64,000 bases of DNA from Sphingomonadaceae bacterium (GCA_025359425.1 JANYGC010000005.1:1-64000), one strand, 5' to 3'. Positions 26,239-35,220 are shown, counted from the first letter of the stretch. Notes: generated by a model from the sequence alone, not told the origin. Program-made: numbers and translations.

Positions 26239-26369
26239 GTTCGCGCAAAGGCCGCAAAGACCGCAGAGTTGTTTTGCGCCGCAGGCTAGTTTTGGGAGTC
26301 GATCAGGACAGACTGCGGCTGCGCCGCAATGCCCATTTTCTTTGCGGCCTTTGCGGTCTTTGCGCGAAC
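26239..26369. repeat. imperfect inverted repeat downstream of the monooxygenase
   Basis: The left arm 26239-26268 and right arm 26341-26369 both contain GCGCAAAGGCCGCAAAGACC-like cores in opposite orientation, with a few mismatches. A related fragment (TTTTGCGCAAAGGCCGCAGAG) recurs at about 30013-30033. The repeat sits between the monooxygenase stop and the cinA-like gene, and the AAAG/CTTT-rich arms could fold into a large hairpin. Confidence 0.7.
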
Positions 26370-26407
26370 CAATTGCCCACCAGAGCGCTTTCAACTAACC
26401 CACCCGA

Positions 26408-27169
26408 ATGACCACCACCCCCCGCATCTGGAAAGCCGCGCTGCTGGTGATTGGCGACGAGATTCTCTCGGGCCGCACCCAGGACAAGAACATTGCGCAG
26501 GTCGCTTCGTGGCTGGGGGTGCAAGGCATCCGGCTCGCCGAAGTGCGCGTCGTGGCCGACGATACCGCTGCGATTGTCGAGGCGGTCAACGCGCTGCGCG
26601 CACGCAATGACTACCTGTTCACCACCGGCGGGATCGGCCCCACCCACGATGACATCACCGTCGATGCGGTGGCCGAGGCGCTCGGGGTCGAGGTGGTGAT
26701 CCACCCCGAAGCCCGCGCGATTCTCGAACGCTATTACGAAACCCGCGGCGGGCTCAACGAGGCCCGGCTGCGGATGGCGCGGGTGCCCGATGGCGCCGAG
26801 CTCATCCCCAACCGCATGTCCGGTGCGCCCGGTATCCAGATCGGCAACGTGTTCCTGATGGCCGGGGTCCCCTCGATCACCGCAGGGATGCTCGATGCGC
26901 TGACCGGCGCGCTCGAGGGCGGGTTGCCGCTGCTCAGCCAGACCGTCGGCAGCTGGGCCGCCGAAAGCGAAGTCGCCGACCTGTTGCGCGAAACCGAACG
27001 CGCGCACGACGGTTGCGTGATCGGCAGCTATCCGTTTTTCCGGGAGGGCAAGGTCGGCGCGAATTTCGTGGTTCGATCGGTCGACGCGGCCAAGCTTGAG
27101 GACTGCTGCGAGGCACTGGTCATCGGTTTGCGCGCGCTTGGCCGCGAGGCCGTGCCGGGTGGGGTTTGA
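26408..27169 (+). CDS. CinA-type molybdopterin-binding domain protein
   Basis: The product is 253 residues, consisting of the N-terminal CinA (MoCF-fold) domain only: LLVIGDEILSGRTQDKN, FTTGGIGPTHDDIT, GAPGIQIGN and LMAGVPSI. Full CinA adds a C-terminal nicotinamide-nucleotide amidase domain, which is absent here, as in the competence/damage-inducible protein A group. A role in pyridine-nucleotide repair is possible but not shown. The 3' end overlaps the next gene's GTG by 11 bp. Confidence 0.88.
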   Translation: MTTTPRIWKAALLVIGDEILSGRTQDKNIAQVASWLGVQGIRLAEVRVVADDTAAIVEAVNALRARNDYLFTTGGIGPTHDDITVDAVAEALGVEVVIHPEARAILERYYETRGGLNEARLRMARVPDGAELIPNRMSGAPGIQIGNVFLMAGVPSITAGMLDALTGALEGGLPLLSQTVGSWAAESEVADLLRETERAHDGCVIGSYPFFREGKVGANFVVRSVDAAKLEDCCEALVIGLRALGREAVPGGV

Positions 27170-27722
27170 AGCCGTTGCCAAAGCTGCCTTTACCATGAGC
27201 GCATTTGCGTTTGCCGCCATCGCCCCTGCTCAATCATCGCAGCGCGCCGCATTCGAAGCGACGCTCGCCGCGCACGACAGCGCGACCGAGGCCTTGTCCA
27301 CCTGGTGCGAGGCGCGCGGGATCGCTCGCCCGGCGCAGATCGTGGCGCGCCCGGTCAGCGGAACTCCGGCCAAGCCGCCCAAGGGCCTGCGCCGCCTGCT
27401 GGGGGTGGGGCCGAAGGAGCCGCTCGGCTATCGCCATGTCGAACTGACTTGCGGCGGCCACATGCTGTCCTCGGCGCATAACTGGTATGTTCCGGGCCGC
27501 CTGACCGCAGAAATGAACGCCGCGCTGGCCGCTTCGCACATTCCGTTCGGCAAGATCGCCGCGCCCTTGCACTACCAGCGCGAGCCACTGGAAATTCTGT
27601 CCAAGCCCCCGCGCGATTGCCCGGCGAATACGATTTCGGCGCACCGGGCGCTGTTGCGGCTGCCCGATGGGCGCGCGCTGGCCTATGTTCTTGAATGCTA
27701 TACTTCTGACAACTTGAAGTAA
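27159..27722 (+). CDS. secreted chorismate-lyase-like protein
   Basis: The product is 187 residues from a GTG that overlaps the CinA-like gene by 11 bp. An N-terminal hydrophobic stretch ending AIAPAQS looks like a signal peptide. The C-terminal part (HNWYVPGRLTAEMNAAL, PFGKIAAPL and ending LAYVLECY) follows the pattern of chorismate pyruvate-lyase (UbiC/DUF98) folds. A real lyase would be cytoplasmic, so the secreted form is unusual; the ATG at 27195 would give a shorter leader. The catalytic role is uncertain. Confidence 0.6.
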   Translation: MGFEAVAKAAFTMSAFAFAAIAPAQSSQRAAFEATLAAHDSATEALSTWCEARGIARPAQIVARPVSGTPAKPPKGLRRLLGVGPKEPLGYRHVELTCGGHMLSSAHNWYVPGRLTAEMNAALAASHIPFGKIAAPLHYQREPLEILSKPPRDCPANTISAHRALLRLPDGRALAYVLECYTSDNLK

Positions 27723-27814
27723 TTTGGCGTCACCGCGAGGCGGATCGCGCGCCTGCGTAACTTTAACTTAACCACGCGGGTTAATCCCAGTGCGAGACAG
27801 TCGCCGCGCGCTTC

Positions 27815-28276
27815 ATGCCGGCCCCCGGTAGCCACGCTGCCGCCGCGCTCGACAACTCTGGCGCCAGCCTCGATCCGCTGCTGTCGCGGCGCGAGCAGAT
27901 CGTCGCCGGGATCGCCGCAACCGACCATTCGCCGCTCCAGCGCCGCAAGCGGCCCTCGGGGCTCGGCATGTCCGGGCGGATCAACCGCGCGGTCACCCGC
28001 AACGCCGATCACCGCGCCGAGCGCCGCTACGCCGATGCCATCCCCGAAGGCACCGCGCTGGCCATCGGCGGCGAGAACGTCCGCGTGCTCAACGTCTCGC
28101 CCAGCGGGATCAAGGTCGGCGGTCTGCCCGCAACGGCGGAAATCGGCGCCCAGATCGACCTCGCGTTGGAAGGCTTCCCCGCGATGACCGGGTGGGTGGT
28201 GTGGATGGGCGGCAGCGACGCCGGGATCGCGCTGCCCGAGGCCTCGATCGAGTTGTTTGACCGGTCGGCGGCCTGA
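27815..28276 (+). CDS. PilZ domain protein
   Basis: The product is 153 residues. A PilZ-like barrel (about 65-150) carries arginines in [13 protein letters not shown] and the [11 protein letters not shown] motif, which correspond to the RxxxR and [D/N]xSxxG c-di-GMP contacts. The N-terminal 60 residues are basic and probably disordered. It probably works as a c-di-GMP receptor; the output is unknown, and no cyclase lies near it. Confidence 0.75.
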   Translation: MPAPGSHAAAALDNSGASLDPLLSRREQIVAGIAATDHSPLQRRKRPSGLGMSGRINRAVTRNADHRAERRYADAIPEGTALAIGGENVRVLNVSPSGIKVGGLPATAEIGAQIDLALEGFPAMTGWVVWMGGSDAGIALPEASIELFDRSAA

Positions 28277-28346
28277 TCGACGTTTTGAAGGTGCACATCT
28301 ATTCGACGTGCCGAAGGGCGGCTTTGGGGTGGAAAGCGGACAAAGC

Positions 28347-28694
28347 TTACGAGGCCGCATCTAGCTGGCGGATCGGAATCACCACATTCTTACCGATTAG
28401 ATGGCGCTTCACTCTTAGCTCGCGGGATAGGCAAAGAGCCCATTCACGTTGGGCAGGCTCGCCCGTGGCTGTGCATCGATCAAGTAAGCCCGCTCTGTTG
28501 ACCCTGCATGTAAGGCTCACGCCACCTGATAGATCCACGTCCGTTTGCCTCGGCGCACACGCAGCGACGGTTTCCGATGACGGGGGAGAGATCCAATCCT
28601 TGGTCTTAATGCGTGTGGGTGCGTCTGACGATGCGCCGATCAACACGAGCGCGGCCACAGGGAAGACAAGCGTTTTCGACCGAAGGGTCAGCAT
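28347..28694 (-). CDS. secreted TonB-C-like domain protein
   Basis: The product is 115 residues with an N-terminal signal-like helix ([17 protein letters not shown]). The mature part has [33 protein letters not shown] and a terminal IPIRQL, resembling TonB C-terminal-like periplasmic domains with paired cysteines. The function is unknown. ATG at 28694 was chosen; an upstream GTG at 28721 is possible. It lies downstream of the rplA terminator on the same strand. Confidence 0.55.
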   Translation of the reverse strand: MLTLRSKTLVFPVAALVLIGASSDAPTRIKTKDWISPPSSETVAACAPRQTDVDLSGGVSLTCRVNRAGLLDRCTATGEPAQREWALCLSRELRVKRHLIGKNVVIPIRQLDAAS

Positions 28695-28780
28695 GCTACC
28701 AATATGTCTTGATTGCCCCACGTCCGCAATCGGGTCGAAAGCTGTCGTTGCTCATAAGCTCGCAAATGGCACACCGTACA

Positions 28781-28825
28781 AACAAAAAGGGCCGGGGAAG
28801 CGTCTGCTTCCCCGGCCCTTTTGTT
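28781..28825 (-). terminator. bidirectional rho-independent terminator after rplA
   Basis: A long GC stem (AAAAGGGCCGGGGAAGC with GCTTCCCCGGCCCTTTT) around a 4-nt loop is followed by T-rich sequence on both strands. It ends the nusG/rplK/rplA transcription unit, so the rplJ-rplL-rpoB genes are not co-transcribed from here. Confidence 0.92.
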
Positions 28826-28841
28826 ATGCTAGCCCGAGTGC

Positions 28842-29540
28842 TTACGCCCCCTGGATCGCCGCTACGTCGATCTTCAGGCCGGGGCCCATCGACGAGCTGA
28901 CCGATACCTTCTGCAGGTATTTGCCTTTGGCGCCGGCTGGCTTGGCCTTGACGATCGCGTCGAGGAACGCGTCGAAGTTGGCCTTGAGCTGGTCGTTCGA
29001 GAATGACAGCTTGCCGATCCCGCCGTGGATGATCCCGGCCTTTTCGACGCGGAATTCGATCTGGCCGCCCTTGGCTGCCTTGACCGCTTCGGCGACGTTC
29101 GGGGTGACGGTGCCCAGCTTCGGGTTCGGCATCAGGCCCTTGGGACCCAGCACCTTGCCGAGCCGGCCGACCACACCCATCATGTCCGGCGTGGCGATCA
29201 CGCGGCCATAATCGAGGTTACCGGCCTGCATGTCTTCGAGCAGGTCTTCGGCGCCAACCTTGTCGGCTCCGGCAGCGAGCGCCTTTTCGGCGTTTTCACC
29301 GCGCGCGAACACCGCAACCTTGACGTCCTTGCCGGTGCCCGAAGGCAGCACGACCATGCCGCGGACCATCTGGTCGGCGTGGCGCGGATCGACGCCCAGG
29401 TTGAGCGCAATTTCAAAGCCCTCATCGAACTTGGTGGTCTTGAGGTCCTTGAGCAGCTGGATCGCATCGGCGACGCCATAGAGCTGCTGGTTATCGCCGA
29501 GCTTTTCAGTCAGCATCTTGGCTTTCTTCGACTGTGCCAT
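28842..29540 (-). CDS. rplA: 50S ribosomal protein L1
   Basis: The product is 232 residues, full length. It carries the L1 signature around [24 protein letters not shown] and ends [20 protein letters not shown]. It forms the L1 stalk of the 50S subunit and in many bacteria represses its own operon mRNA. ATG at 29540 follows the rplK stop by four bases. It is the last gene before the terminator. Confidence 0.97.
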   Translation of the reverse strand: MAQSKKAKMLTEKLGDNQQLYGVADAIQLLKDLKTTKFDEGFEIALNLGVDPRHADQMVRGMVVLPSGTGKDVKVAVFARGENAEKALAAGADKVGAEDLLEDMQAGNLDYGRVIATPDMMGVVGRLGKVLGPKGLMPNPKLGTVTPNVAEAVKAAKGGQIEFRVEKAGIIHGGIGKLSFSNDQLKANFDAFLDAIVKAKPAGAKGKYLQKVSVSSSMGPGLKIDVAAIQGA

Positions 29541-29544
29541 GTGC

Positions 29545-29976
29545 TTAGCCCTCCACCACGGTGAGACCCATCGAACGGGCCGAGCCCTCGATGATCTTGG
29601 TCGCTTGTTCGATCGAGTTGGCCGAAAGATCGGCAAACTTGGTTTGCGCAATTTCAGTCAGCTGCGCGCGGGTGATTGTGCCGCCCGAAATCTTGCCCGG
29701 CTCCTTCGAACCCGACTTGAGCCCGGCGGCCTTCTTGATCAGAAACGATGCCGGCGGGGTCTTGGTCACGAAGGTAAAGCTGCGGTCGGCATAGACGGTG
29801 ATGATCGTGGGGATCGGCATGCTGGTTTCAAGGTCCTGCGTGGCGGCGTTGAACGCCTTGCAGAATTCCATGATGTTGACGCCGCGCTGACCCAGCGCCG
29901 GACCGATTGGCGGGGATGGTGTTGCTTTGCCCGCGGGCACCTGCAACTTGATATAGCCTTCAATCTTCTTGGCCAC
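29545..29976 (-). CDS. rplK: 50S ribosomal protein L11
   Basis: The product is 143 residues from a GTG start with AGGAGG six bases upstream. The conserved [21 protein letters not shown] and C-terminal SMGLTVVEG are present. L11 binds 23S rRNA at the GTPase centre and is needed for stringent response activation. It is separated from nusG by a pspA homologue in reverse orientation. Confidence 0.97.
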   Translation of the reverse strand: MAKKIEGYIKLQVPAGKATPSPPIGPALGQRGVNIMEFCKAFNAATQDLETSMPIPTIITVYADRSFTFVTKTPPASFLIKKAAGLKSGSKEPGKISGGTITRAQLTEIAQTKFADLSANSIEQATKIIEGSARSMGLTVVEG

Positions 29977-30158
29977 GGGGGGCCTCCTTTCGTCCTGTTG
30001 GTGCTTTGCATGTTTTGCGCAAAGGCCGCAGAGTAAGTGGTCAGACAGCCGTGCGAACACAGCCTTCCACGGGGATTTGCCGCAGGAATGCCTGCCGCAA
30101 GCGCGCGCCCATAAAGCGCCCGGGGGCAAATGTGAAGCGGAAACGGCGGCAAACCGGA

Positions 30159-30186
30159 TTGCGCAAATTCTGAAGCGCCATAGGAT
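30159..30186 (+). promoter_or_regulatory. possible promoter for the PspA-like gene
   Basis: TTGCGC, a 16-base spacer and TAGGAT lie 39 bp upstream of the pspA ATG, in the region divergent from rplK. Confidence 0.4.
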
Positions 30187-30224
30187 AGCGCCGCAGCGGC
30201 AATCCTGCCGCAGGGGACCAACCG

Positions 30225-30860
30225 ATGTTCGAACTCGCCGTCCGCGCCAAGGAACTGGCGTCGAGCAACCTCAATAGCCTAATCGACAAGGCGGTGAACC
30301 CGGCCAAGATGCTCAAATTGCTGATGGCGGAGCTGGAGGAAGCGGTGATCGAACTGACCCGCGACGCTGCCGGGCTCGATCGCAGTGCCGACCGGTTTAC
30401 CCTGGAATCCGAGCGGTTCGATGCCGCGGCGCAGACCTGGGCCGACAAGGCCAAGCTCGCCATGTCGCGCGGCCGCGAAGACCTGGCGCGCGGGGCCTTG
30501 GCTGAGCGCAATGCGGCGCGCGACGCCGCCGAGGCGCAGCGCGAAGCTGCGGGTGCCGCCCGCGATGAGGCCGCTGGGTTGCGCGCCAGCGTGGCGCAGC
30601 TTGAAGCCAAGCACGGCGAAACCAAAGTGCGGTTGCTGAAGGTGCTGTCGCAAGCTTCACCCACCCCGGCCTCGGCTGCCGCCGCGCGCGGCAAGACCGA
30701 CGCGCTGATGGACCGTTTTGCCAGCCTCGAAAAGCGGATCGACTATGCCGCCGGCAAAGCGGTCACGCTCGATCAGGAACTGGCCACGCTGGCGCACGAA
30801 GCCGCGCTTGAAGCTGGCCTTGCCGCGCTGCGCAAGGGTGCGGGCAAAAAGAAGAAGTAG
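30225..30860 (+). CDS. pspA: PspA/IM30 family phage-shock protein
   Basis: The product is 211 residues and almost entirely helical. The N-terminal amphipathic helix and the [20 protein letters not shown] segment are typical of PspA/Vipp1. A long Ala/Arg/Glu coiled coil follows (about 75-135), and a Lys-rich tail (GAGKKKK) ends it. These proteins polymerise on membranes and respond to envelope stress. No pspF, pspB or pspC is visible, and the gene sits alone, in reverse, between nusG and rplK. Confidence 0.85.
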   Translation: MFELAVRAKELASSNLNSLIDKAVNPAKMLKLLMAELEEAVIELTRDAAGLDRSADRFTLESERFDAAAQTWADKAKLAMSRGREDLARGALAERNAARDAAEAQREAAGAARDEAAGLRASVAQLEAKHGETKVRLLKVLSQASPTPASAAAARGKTDALMDRFASLEKRIDYAAGKAVTLDQELATLAHEAALEAGLAALRKGAGKKKK

Positions 30861-30890
30861 GCGGCAGAGCGGGGTCCGCGCTGCCCGCGC

Positions 30891-31427
30891 TTACTTGATC
30901 AGTTCGACATGCTCGAAGTCGAGTTCCACCGGCGTTGCACGCCCGAAGATCGACACCGAAACCTTGACCCGGTTCTTGTCGAAATCGAGTTCCTCGACGG
31001 TGCCGGTGAAGGTGTTGAACGGGCCGTCGAGCACCTTGACCGCATCGCCGATCTCGTAATCGACGCTGACGTGCTTCTTGGGCTCGGCCGCGGCAGCATC
31101 GCGCGCGCCGAAATAACGGGCCGCCTCGCGGTCGGTGATCGGCTGCGGCTTGCCATTGGGGCCGAGGAAGCCGGTGACCTTGGGGGTGTTCTTGACGAGG
31201 TGATAAACGTCGTCGTTGAGCCCCAGCTTGGCCAGCACATAACCCGGCATGGTCTTGCGTTCGACCTGAACCTTCTTGCCGCGCTTGACCTCGGTGATCG
31301 TCTCGGAGGGAACCTCGACCGCTTCGACCAGGGCTTCGAGCCCCATGCGCTGCGCCTCGGACAGGATCGAATCCCGGACCTTGCCCTCAAAACCCGAATA
31401 AGCGTGGATGATATACCAGCGAGCCAT
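30891..31427 (-). CDS. nusG: transcription termination/antitermination factor NusG
   Basis: The product is 178 residues. The NGN domain starts ARWYIIHAYSGFEGKVRDS, and the C-terminal KOW domain contains GDAVKVLDGPFNTFTGTVEELD. It binds RNA polymerase and couples transcription to Rho and to translation. It follows secE by 34 bp and converges with the PspA-like gene 30 bp away. Confidence 0.97.
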   Translation of the reverse strand: MARWYIIHAYSGFEGKVRDSILSEAQRMGLEALVEAVEVPSETITEVKRGKKVQVERKTMPGYVLAKLGLNDDVYHLVKNTPKVTGFLGPNGKPQPITDREAARYFGARDAAAAEPKKHVSVDYEIGDAVKVLDGPFNTFTGTVEELDFDKNRVKVSVSIFGRATPVELDFEHVELIK

Positions 31428-31461
31428 ATGTGACGTGTCTCTAGCTTGCCCCGCCCGACCG

Positions 31462-31656
31462 TCAGGCCAGCGAGAGGAGGAACTGCACGATCTTGCCGAA
31501 GATCGTATCGATACCGAGGAAGAACAGCGCCAGCACAGCCATCATGATGCCGACGAAGATCGCGGTGGTGGTGGTTTCCTGGCGCGAGGGCCAGACGACC
31601 TTCTTGCCTTCTGCCTGAACCTGACGGACAAATTCGCCGGGGTTGAACTTCGCCAT
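31462..31656 (-). CDS. secE: preprotein translocase subunit SecE
   Basis: The product is 64 residues. The amphipathic helix FVRQVQAEGKKVVWPSRQET carries the typical VxWPS motif before one transmembrane helix (about 31-58). It is a core subunit of the SecYEG channel. The ATG was chosen at the conserved start MAKFNPGEF; longer frames have no support. Confidence 0.95.
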   Translation of the reverse strand: MAKFNPGEFVRQVQAEGKKVVWPSRQETTTTAIFVGIMMAVLALFFLGIDTIFGKIVQFLLSLA

Positions 31657-31786
31657 GGGCCTGTCACTCGCGTCGTTAGAACCAAATTCCTCGTGTCTTG
31701 CGCCAAGGGGATAGCGCCGCCCGGCGGCTGCCAGGCAGCTGGGCCGGAGGGGCGACTGATTCTCCTTGTGTCGGAAGACACGGCGG

Positions 31787-31815
31787 CACTTAGCTATGCG
31801 GCGGGGGATTTGCAA
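31787..31815 (-). promoter_or_regulatory. weak promoter candidate upstream of secE
   Basis: On the minus strand TTGCAA, a 17-base spacer and TAAGTG lie about 130 bp upstream of secE. The -10 box is poor. It is offered because the secE-nusG unit needs a start between it and the preceding membrane-protein gene. Confidence 0.25.
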
Positions 31816-31868
31816 GACGGTGGTTCTGTTCCGGGTCACGCCGGTGCGGACCTGGCATCCGGCAGGTC

Positions 31869-33383
31869 CTACAACTCATCCGCAGGAATCACCCGCCGCG
31901 CCAGAATCCAGTGGTGCCCGCGGCGGACCTGGACGAAGCCGTACGGCAGCCGCACCGGGTCTTGCTGGCCCATGTACCAGAACCAGTCGGCGTGCAGCGC
32001 GGGCTCATAGTAATAGGTATCGATCGGCTTGCCCGCACGGTGGTTGAGGCGGTGGAACGGATCGCGGAAATAGGCGCTGTCTTCCTTGATCGTGAGCATG
32101 TGGATGCCGGGCAGCGCGAAATTGCAATTGATCATCGCATCGAGCCGCACCACCGCATAGCCGCAGATGTGTTCCTGGCTGTTGAAGCCCCATTCGTTGC
32201 GTTCGGTGACCATGTAGCTCGCGATTCTGGCGCCCTTCGGGAGACCATCGAGCGCGGTCAGCATCTCCACCGTCGCGCGGCTGTCGCGCCGCCAGTCCAT
32301 CGCGGTGTAGCCGAGCCGCCCGATGAACAGCAGCGTCGCCGCCATCACCACCCAGCGCGGCGCTTTCCAGGCGAGCGACAGCGCCCCGACCATCAGCCCC
32401 GCCGAAATCATTCGCGCATCGACCAGATCGCCGCCGAAGATATGGCGCGGCATCGCCAGCGAGGCCGCCAGCATCAGCAGCGCCGCCCAGCCCAGCCGCC
32501 AGTCCCACCGGCGGAACGCGATCGACACCGCCAGCATCGCGCAGATAATCGCCGCATTGGCATAGTCGAACCATTGCAGCGTGCCGCGCATCGCCTGCTT
32601 CCAGATTGCCCATTTGTAGATTTCCGGGCGCGGGCCATAGCTTGGCGGCTTGCCGACGGTGCCGCCGGCGAGCAACGCGAGCAGCGGGAAAAACAGCGGC
32701 CACGGGGCGATGAACGCCCGCCACGAGCGGTCCTTGTGCCATTCGTAGCCGAACACCATCAGCCCGAGGATGCCCCAGCCCGAAACGTGCGCCAGCCACA
32801 CCACCAGCCCGATCGGGATAAACAACGGGGCGCGCCAGCTCTTGCCCTCCAGCCGCACCCACAGCGCAAAGGCGAACAGCGCCATTGCTTGCGCGAGCCC
32901 GAAATTGAGGAACCCGAGCAGCATCGACGGCGACCAGACGAACGCAAAGGCGAGCATCGAGGCGAGGCCGATGCGTCCGCGCAAAGTCCATTGCACCGCC
33001 ATGATCCCCAGCGCGGTCAGCGGCGGGATCGCGGCGGCGATCAGCCAGCCAGCCGTTTCAAGCGGCATCAGGTGCGACAATGGCCGGATCAGAAGGTCCG
33101 CGCCCAGGTTGCCCATCCAGTGCCATTCGAACCCGTAAAACTGCTGCAGGAACGGGCTCTGGTCGCGGGTCAGCATCACGTGGAAGCGCGCCAGATGCGC
33201 CGGATAATCGACCATCTGCGGGTACGGCGTCATCAGGAACGGCAAGCTGGCGAGCAGCGTGAAGAACAGCCCGAGCCCCAGCCCTTCGCGCGGCGCGGGC
33301 GGATCGAGCAGGAACCGGCGCAGCCGCAAAAGCAACGTAGCGGGCGGCGATGCGATCGTTTCAGCCGTCATGGTGCGCCACAT
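31869..33383 (-). CDS. polytopic membrane protein, possibly glycosyltransferase-C-like
   Basis: The product is about 500 residues with roughly ten transmembrane helices and a soluble C-terminal region (about 390-500). The first periplasmic loop has YPQMVDYPAHLARFHVM, an acidic-His pattern resembling GT-C glycosyltransferases or mannosyltransferase-like proteins. I infer a polyprenyl-sugar-dependent role only from topology. ATG at 33371 (TAETIAS) is a second possible start. It is inserted between tRNA-Trp and secE. Confidence 0.6.
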   Translation of the reverse strand: MWRTMTAETIASPPATLLLRLRRFLLDPPAPREGLGLGLFFTLLASLPFLMTPYPQMVDYPAHLARFHVMLTRDQSPFLQQFYGFEWHWMGNLGADLLIRPLSHLMPLETAGWLIAAAIPPLTALGIMAVQWTLRGRIGLASMLAFAFVWSPSMLLGFLNFGLAQAMALFAFALWVRLEGKSWRAPLFIPIGLVVWLAHVSGWGILGLMVFGYEWHKDRSWRAFIAPWPLFFPLLALLAGGTVGKPPSYGPRPEIYKWAIWKQAMRGTLQWFDYANAAIICAMLAVSIAFRRWDWRLGWAALLMLAASLAMPRHIFGGDLVDARMISAGLMVGALSLAWKAPRWVVMAATLLFIGRLGYTAMDWRRDSRATVEMLTALDGLPKGARIASYMVTERNEWGFNSQEHICGYAVVRLDAMINCNFALPGIHMLTIKEDSAYFRDPFHRLNHRAGKPIDTYYYEPALHADWFWYMGQQDPVRLPYGFVQVRRGHHWILARRVIPADEL

Positions 33384-33398
33384 CTTGGGTGGAATGCC

Positions 33399-33474
33399 TG
33401 GCAGGAGCGGGGGGACTCGAACCCACGGCCCTCGGTTTTGGAGACCGATGCTCTACCAACTGAGCTACGCTCCT
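33399..33474 (-). tRNA. tRNA-Trp (CCA)
   Basis: 76 nt with encoded CCA. The acceptor AGGAGCG/CGCTCCT, a D arm with AGTTGGTAGAG, the anticodon stem CGGT/ACCG with loop CTCCAAA (anticodon CCA) and a T arm GTGGG TTCGAGT CCCCC are all complete. tRNA-Trp often lies upstream of secE in proteobacteria; here a membrane-protein gene is interposed. Confidence 0.97.
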
Positions 33475-33548
33475 GCAGGCGGGGGTGCCTCTATCCGCAA
33501 GACTGCATCATGACAAGCGATCTGCATAGGTCCATATGAAGAATCGCG

Positions 33549-34337
33549 ATGCACGCTCCCGCCGCCCCGCCCCCGATCGATCCCGCGCTGTTGCTGCTGG
33601 CCTATCGCAGCGGTATTTTCCCGATGGCCGACGCGCGCGACGATCCCGAAGTGTTCTGGGTCGAGCCGCGCCGCCGCGCGGTGCTGCCGCTGGAGGGCTT
33701 CCACTGCTCGCATTCGCTGGCCAAGGTGCTGCGCCGCGGGACTTACGAGGTCACCTGCAACCAGGCTTTTGCCGCGGTGATCGAAGCCTGTGCCGGCCCG
33801 CGCCGCGATACGGGCGAGACCTGGATCAGCAGCCGGATCGCGCGCAGCTACATCGCGCTCCACGAAGCGGGCCAGGCGCACTCGATCGAATGCTGGCAGG
33901 GTGGCGCGCTACTGGGCGGGCTCTACGGCGTCGGCTTCGACCGCGTGTTCTGCGGCGAATCGATGTTCAGCCGGGCGGCCGATGCCTCCAAGGTCGCGCT
34001 GGCCTGGCTGGTGGCAGCGCTGCGCCGGGCGGGCGGCGAGCTGCTCGACTGTCAGTTCATGACCGGACACCTCGCCTCGATGGGCGCGGCTGAAATCAGC
34101 CAGGCCGAATACCTCGACCTGCTGCGCGCGGCTCAGCGGGCCGGGCTGGGTGTTGGCGAAGGTTTGGGCGAGGGCTTGGCGCTGGGCGACGATGTCGGCG
34201 TCGGCGCAGCCGAGGGCTTGGCCGCTGGCGCCGCGCTGCCGGCCGGCTTTGCCGCGCTGCTCGAAGCTGCGGCAGCGGCGGGACTGTCCTCCTCGCCCGG
34301 GAACTTCATCGCGCAGTCCTTGACCCAGACGTCGTAA
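33549..34337 (+). CDS. aat: leucyl/phenylalanyl-tRNA-protein transferase with extended C-terminus
   Basis: Aat adds Leu or Phe to N-terminal Lys/Arg of proteins and marks them for ClpS/ClpAP (N-degron pathway). The family motifs AYRSGIFPMAD, FWVEPRRRAVLPLEGFHCS, WISSRIARSYIALHEAG, GGLYGVGFDRVFCGESMFSR and DCQFMTGHLASMGAAEIS are complete. The normal protein ends near residue 200. The last 60 residues are a Gly/Ala/Leu low-complexity tail read antisense through the 3' end of the DUF2155 gene, so the ancestral stop was probably lost. Confidence 0.93.
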   Translation: MHAPAAPPPIDPALLLLAYRSGIFPMADARDDPEVFWVEPRRRAVLPLEGFHCSHSLAKVLRRGTYEVTCNQAFAAVIEACAGPRRDTGETWISSRIARSYIALHEAGQAHSIECWQGGALLGGLYGVGFDRVFCGESMFSRAADASKVALAWLVAALRRAGGELLDCQFMTGHLASMGAAEISQAEYLDLLRAAQRAGLGVGEGLGEGLALGDDVGVGAAEGLAAGAALPAGFAALLEAAAAAGLSSSPGNFIAQSLTQTS

Positions 34338-34795
34338 ATCGGGTGCTGGACCACGCTTAACGCCGGTGAATTCTTGAACAGCCAGCCCGAGAAGACCTTG
34401 CGCCAAGTGAGCGGCTGGTCGGCGCGTTCGCGCTCTTCGACGAAGACCTGCACGAAGGCGCCGGTTTCGGGCGGACTTTCCCACGGCAACGAGCGTTCGC
34501 AAGTCGCCAGCTTGACGATCACGTTGCCGATCCGCTTGGCCTCGCCCACTTTCAAGACCACATCCTGGGTCAGGTTGTTGCGCTTGTTAAGCAGGCCCAC
34601 TGTGGCGACGCGGTCCTTGACCGGGGTGCCGTATTCGCTTTCGACCACCTGCGCGCTGGCGCCGGGGCTGTTGAACGATTTGGGCACTTCGGTGGCGACC
34701 GCTTCGGCGGCGTCGTTCGAGCCGCGGTTGCAGGCTGACAACAGCATCAGCGCCGCGAAGGGCGCGACCAACCGGAACTGTTGCGCAGCACGCAT
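34133..34795 (-). CDS. DUF2155 lipoprotein
   Basis: The product is 220 residues. A lipobox LSAC (Cys22) ends the signal. The DUF2155 core (VGLLNKRNNLTQDVVLKVGEA, then LATCERSLPWESPPETGAFVQV and FSGWLFKNSPAL) is complete. The tail (about 170-220) is Ala/Pro/Ser/Lys low complexity and is overlapped by aat on the other strand. DUF2155 genes commonly lie near the NDUFA12-like gene in Alphaproteobacteria; no precise function is known. ATG at 34795 is preferred over 34819. Confidence 0.85.
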   Translation of the reverse strand: MRAAQQFRLVAPFAALMLLSACNRGSNDAAEAVATEVPKSFNSPGASAQVVESEYGTPVKDRVATVGLLNKRNNLTQDVVLKVGEAKRIGNVIVKLATCERSLPWESPPETGAFVQVFVEERERADQPLTWRKVFSGWLFKNSPALSVVQHPIYDVWVKDCAMKFPGEEDSPAAAAASSSAAKPAGSAAPAAKPSAAPTPTSSPSAKPSPKPSPTPSPAR

Positions 34796-34800
34796 CGGGT

Positions 34801-35220
34801 TCAGGCGTCCGGTGTCCATGATTCGTAGTCACCTGTAGCAGCCGCGCGCTTGCCGCCACGTTCGAGCGCTCCGGCCGGGCGATAGGCTGCGCCGGTGCCG
34901 GTGGCATTGGGGGTGTAATCGACTTCCCAGATGCGCGGCGCGGGCAGATTGCTTTCGGGCACCTCGCCGCCCGCAAAGGCGCCGTGCAGCCAGCCGTGCC
35001 ATTCCGCCGGAACCCGGCTGGCATCGTTGGCCCCGTTGTAGATCACCCAGCGGCGTTCCTGCCCGGCGAACGGGTGGCCTTTGCCGAACGGCTTTTTGGC
35101 GCGGAAGTAAGTATTGCCAGCGGCATCGCTGCCCACCTTCTCACCCTTGAGGGCGGAGTTGAACAGCGTGCCGATCGTGGCGCCGTCCCACCAGGTGAAG
35201 ATCTTGCCGAGGATTCCCAT
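34801..35220 (-). CDS. NDUFA12-like accessory protein of NADH:ubiquinone oxidoreductase
   Basis: The product is 139 residues. The N-terminal GKIFTWWDGATIGTLFNSAL, RRWVIYNG and PAEWHGWLHG motifs match the B17.2/NDUFA12 family, a supernumerary complex I subunit conserved in mitochondria and Alphaproteobacteria. It would sit on the matrix-facing (cytoplasmic) arm. The downstream DUF2155 gene begins about where this one ends. Confidence 0.92.
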   Translation of the reverse strand: MGILGKIFTWWDGATIGTLFNSALKGEKVGSDAAGNTYFRAKKPFGKGHPFAGQERRWVIYNGANDASRVPAEWHGWLHGAFAGGEVPESNLPAPRIWEVDYTPNATGTGAAYRPAGALERGGKRAAATGDYESWTPDA

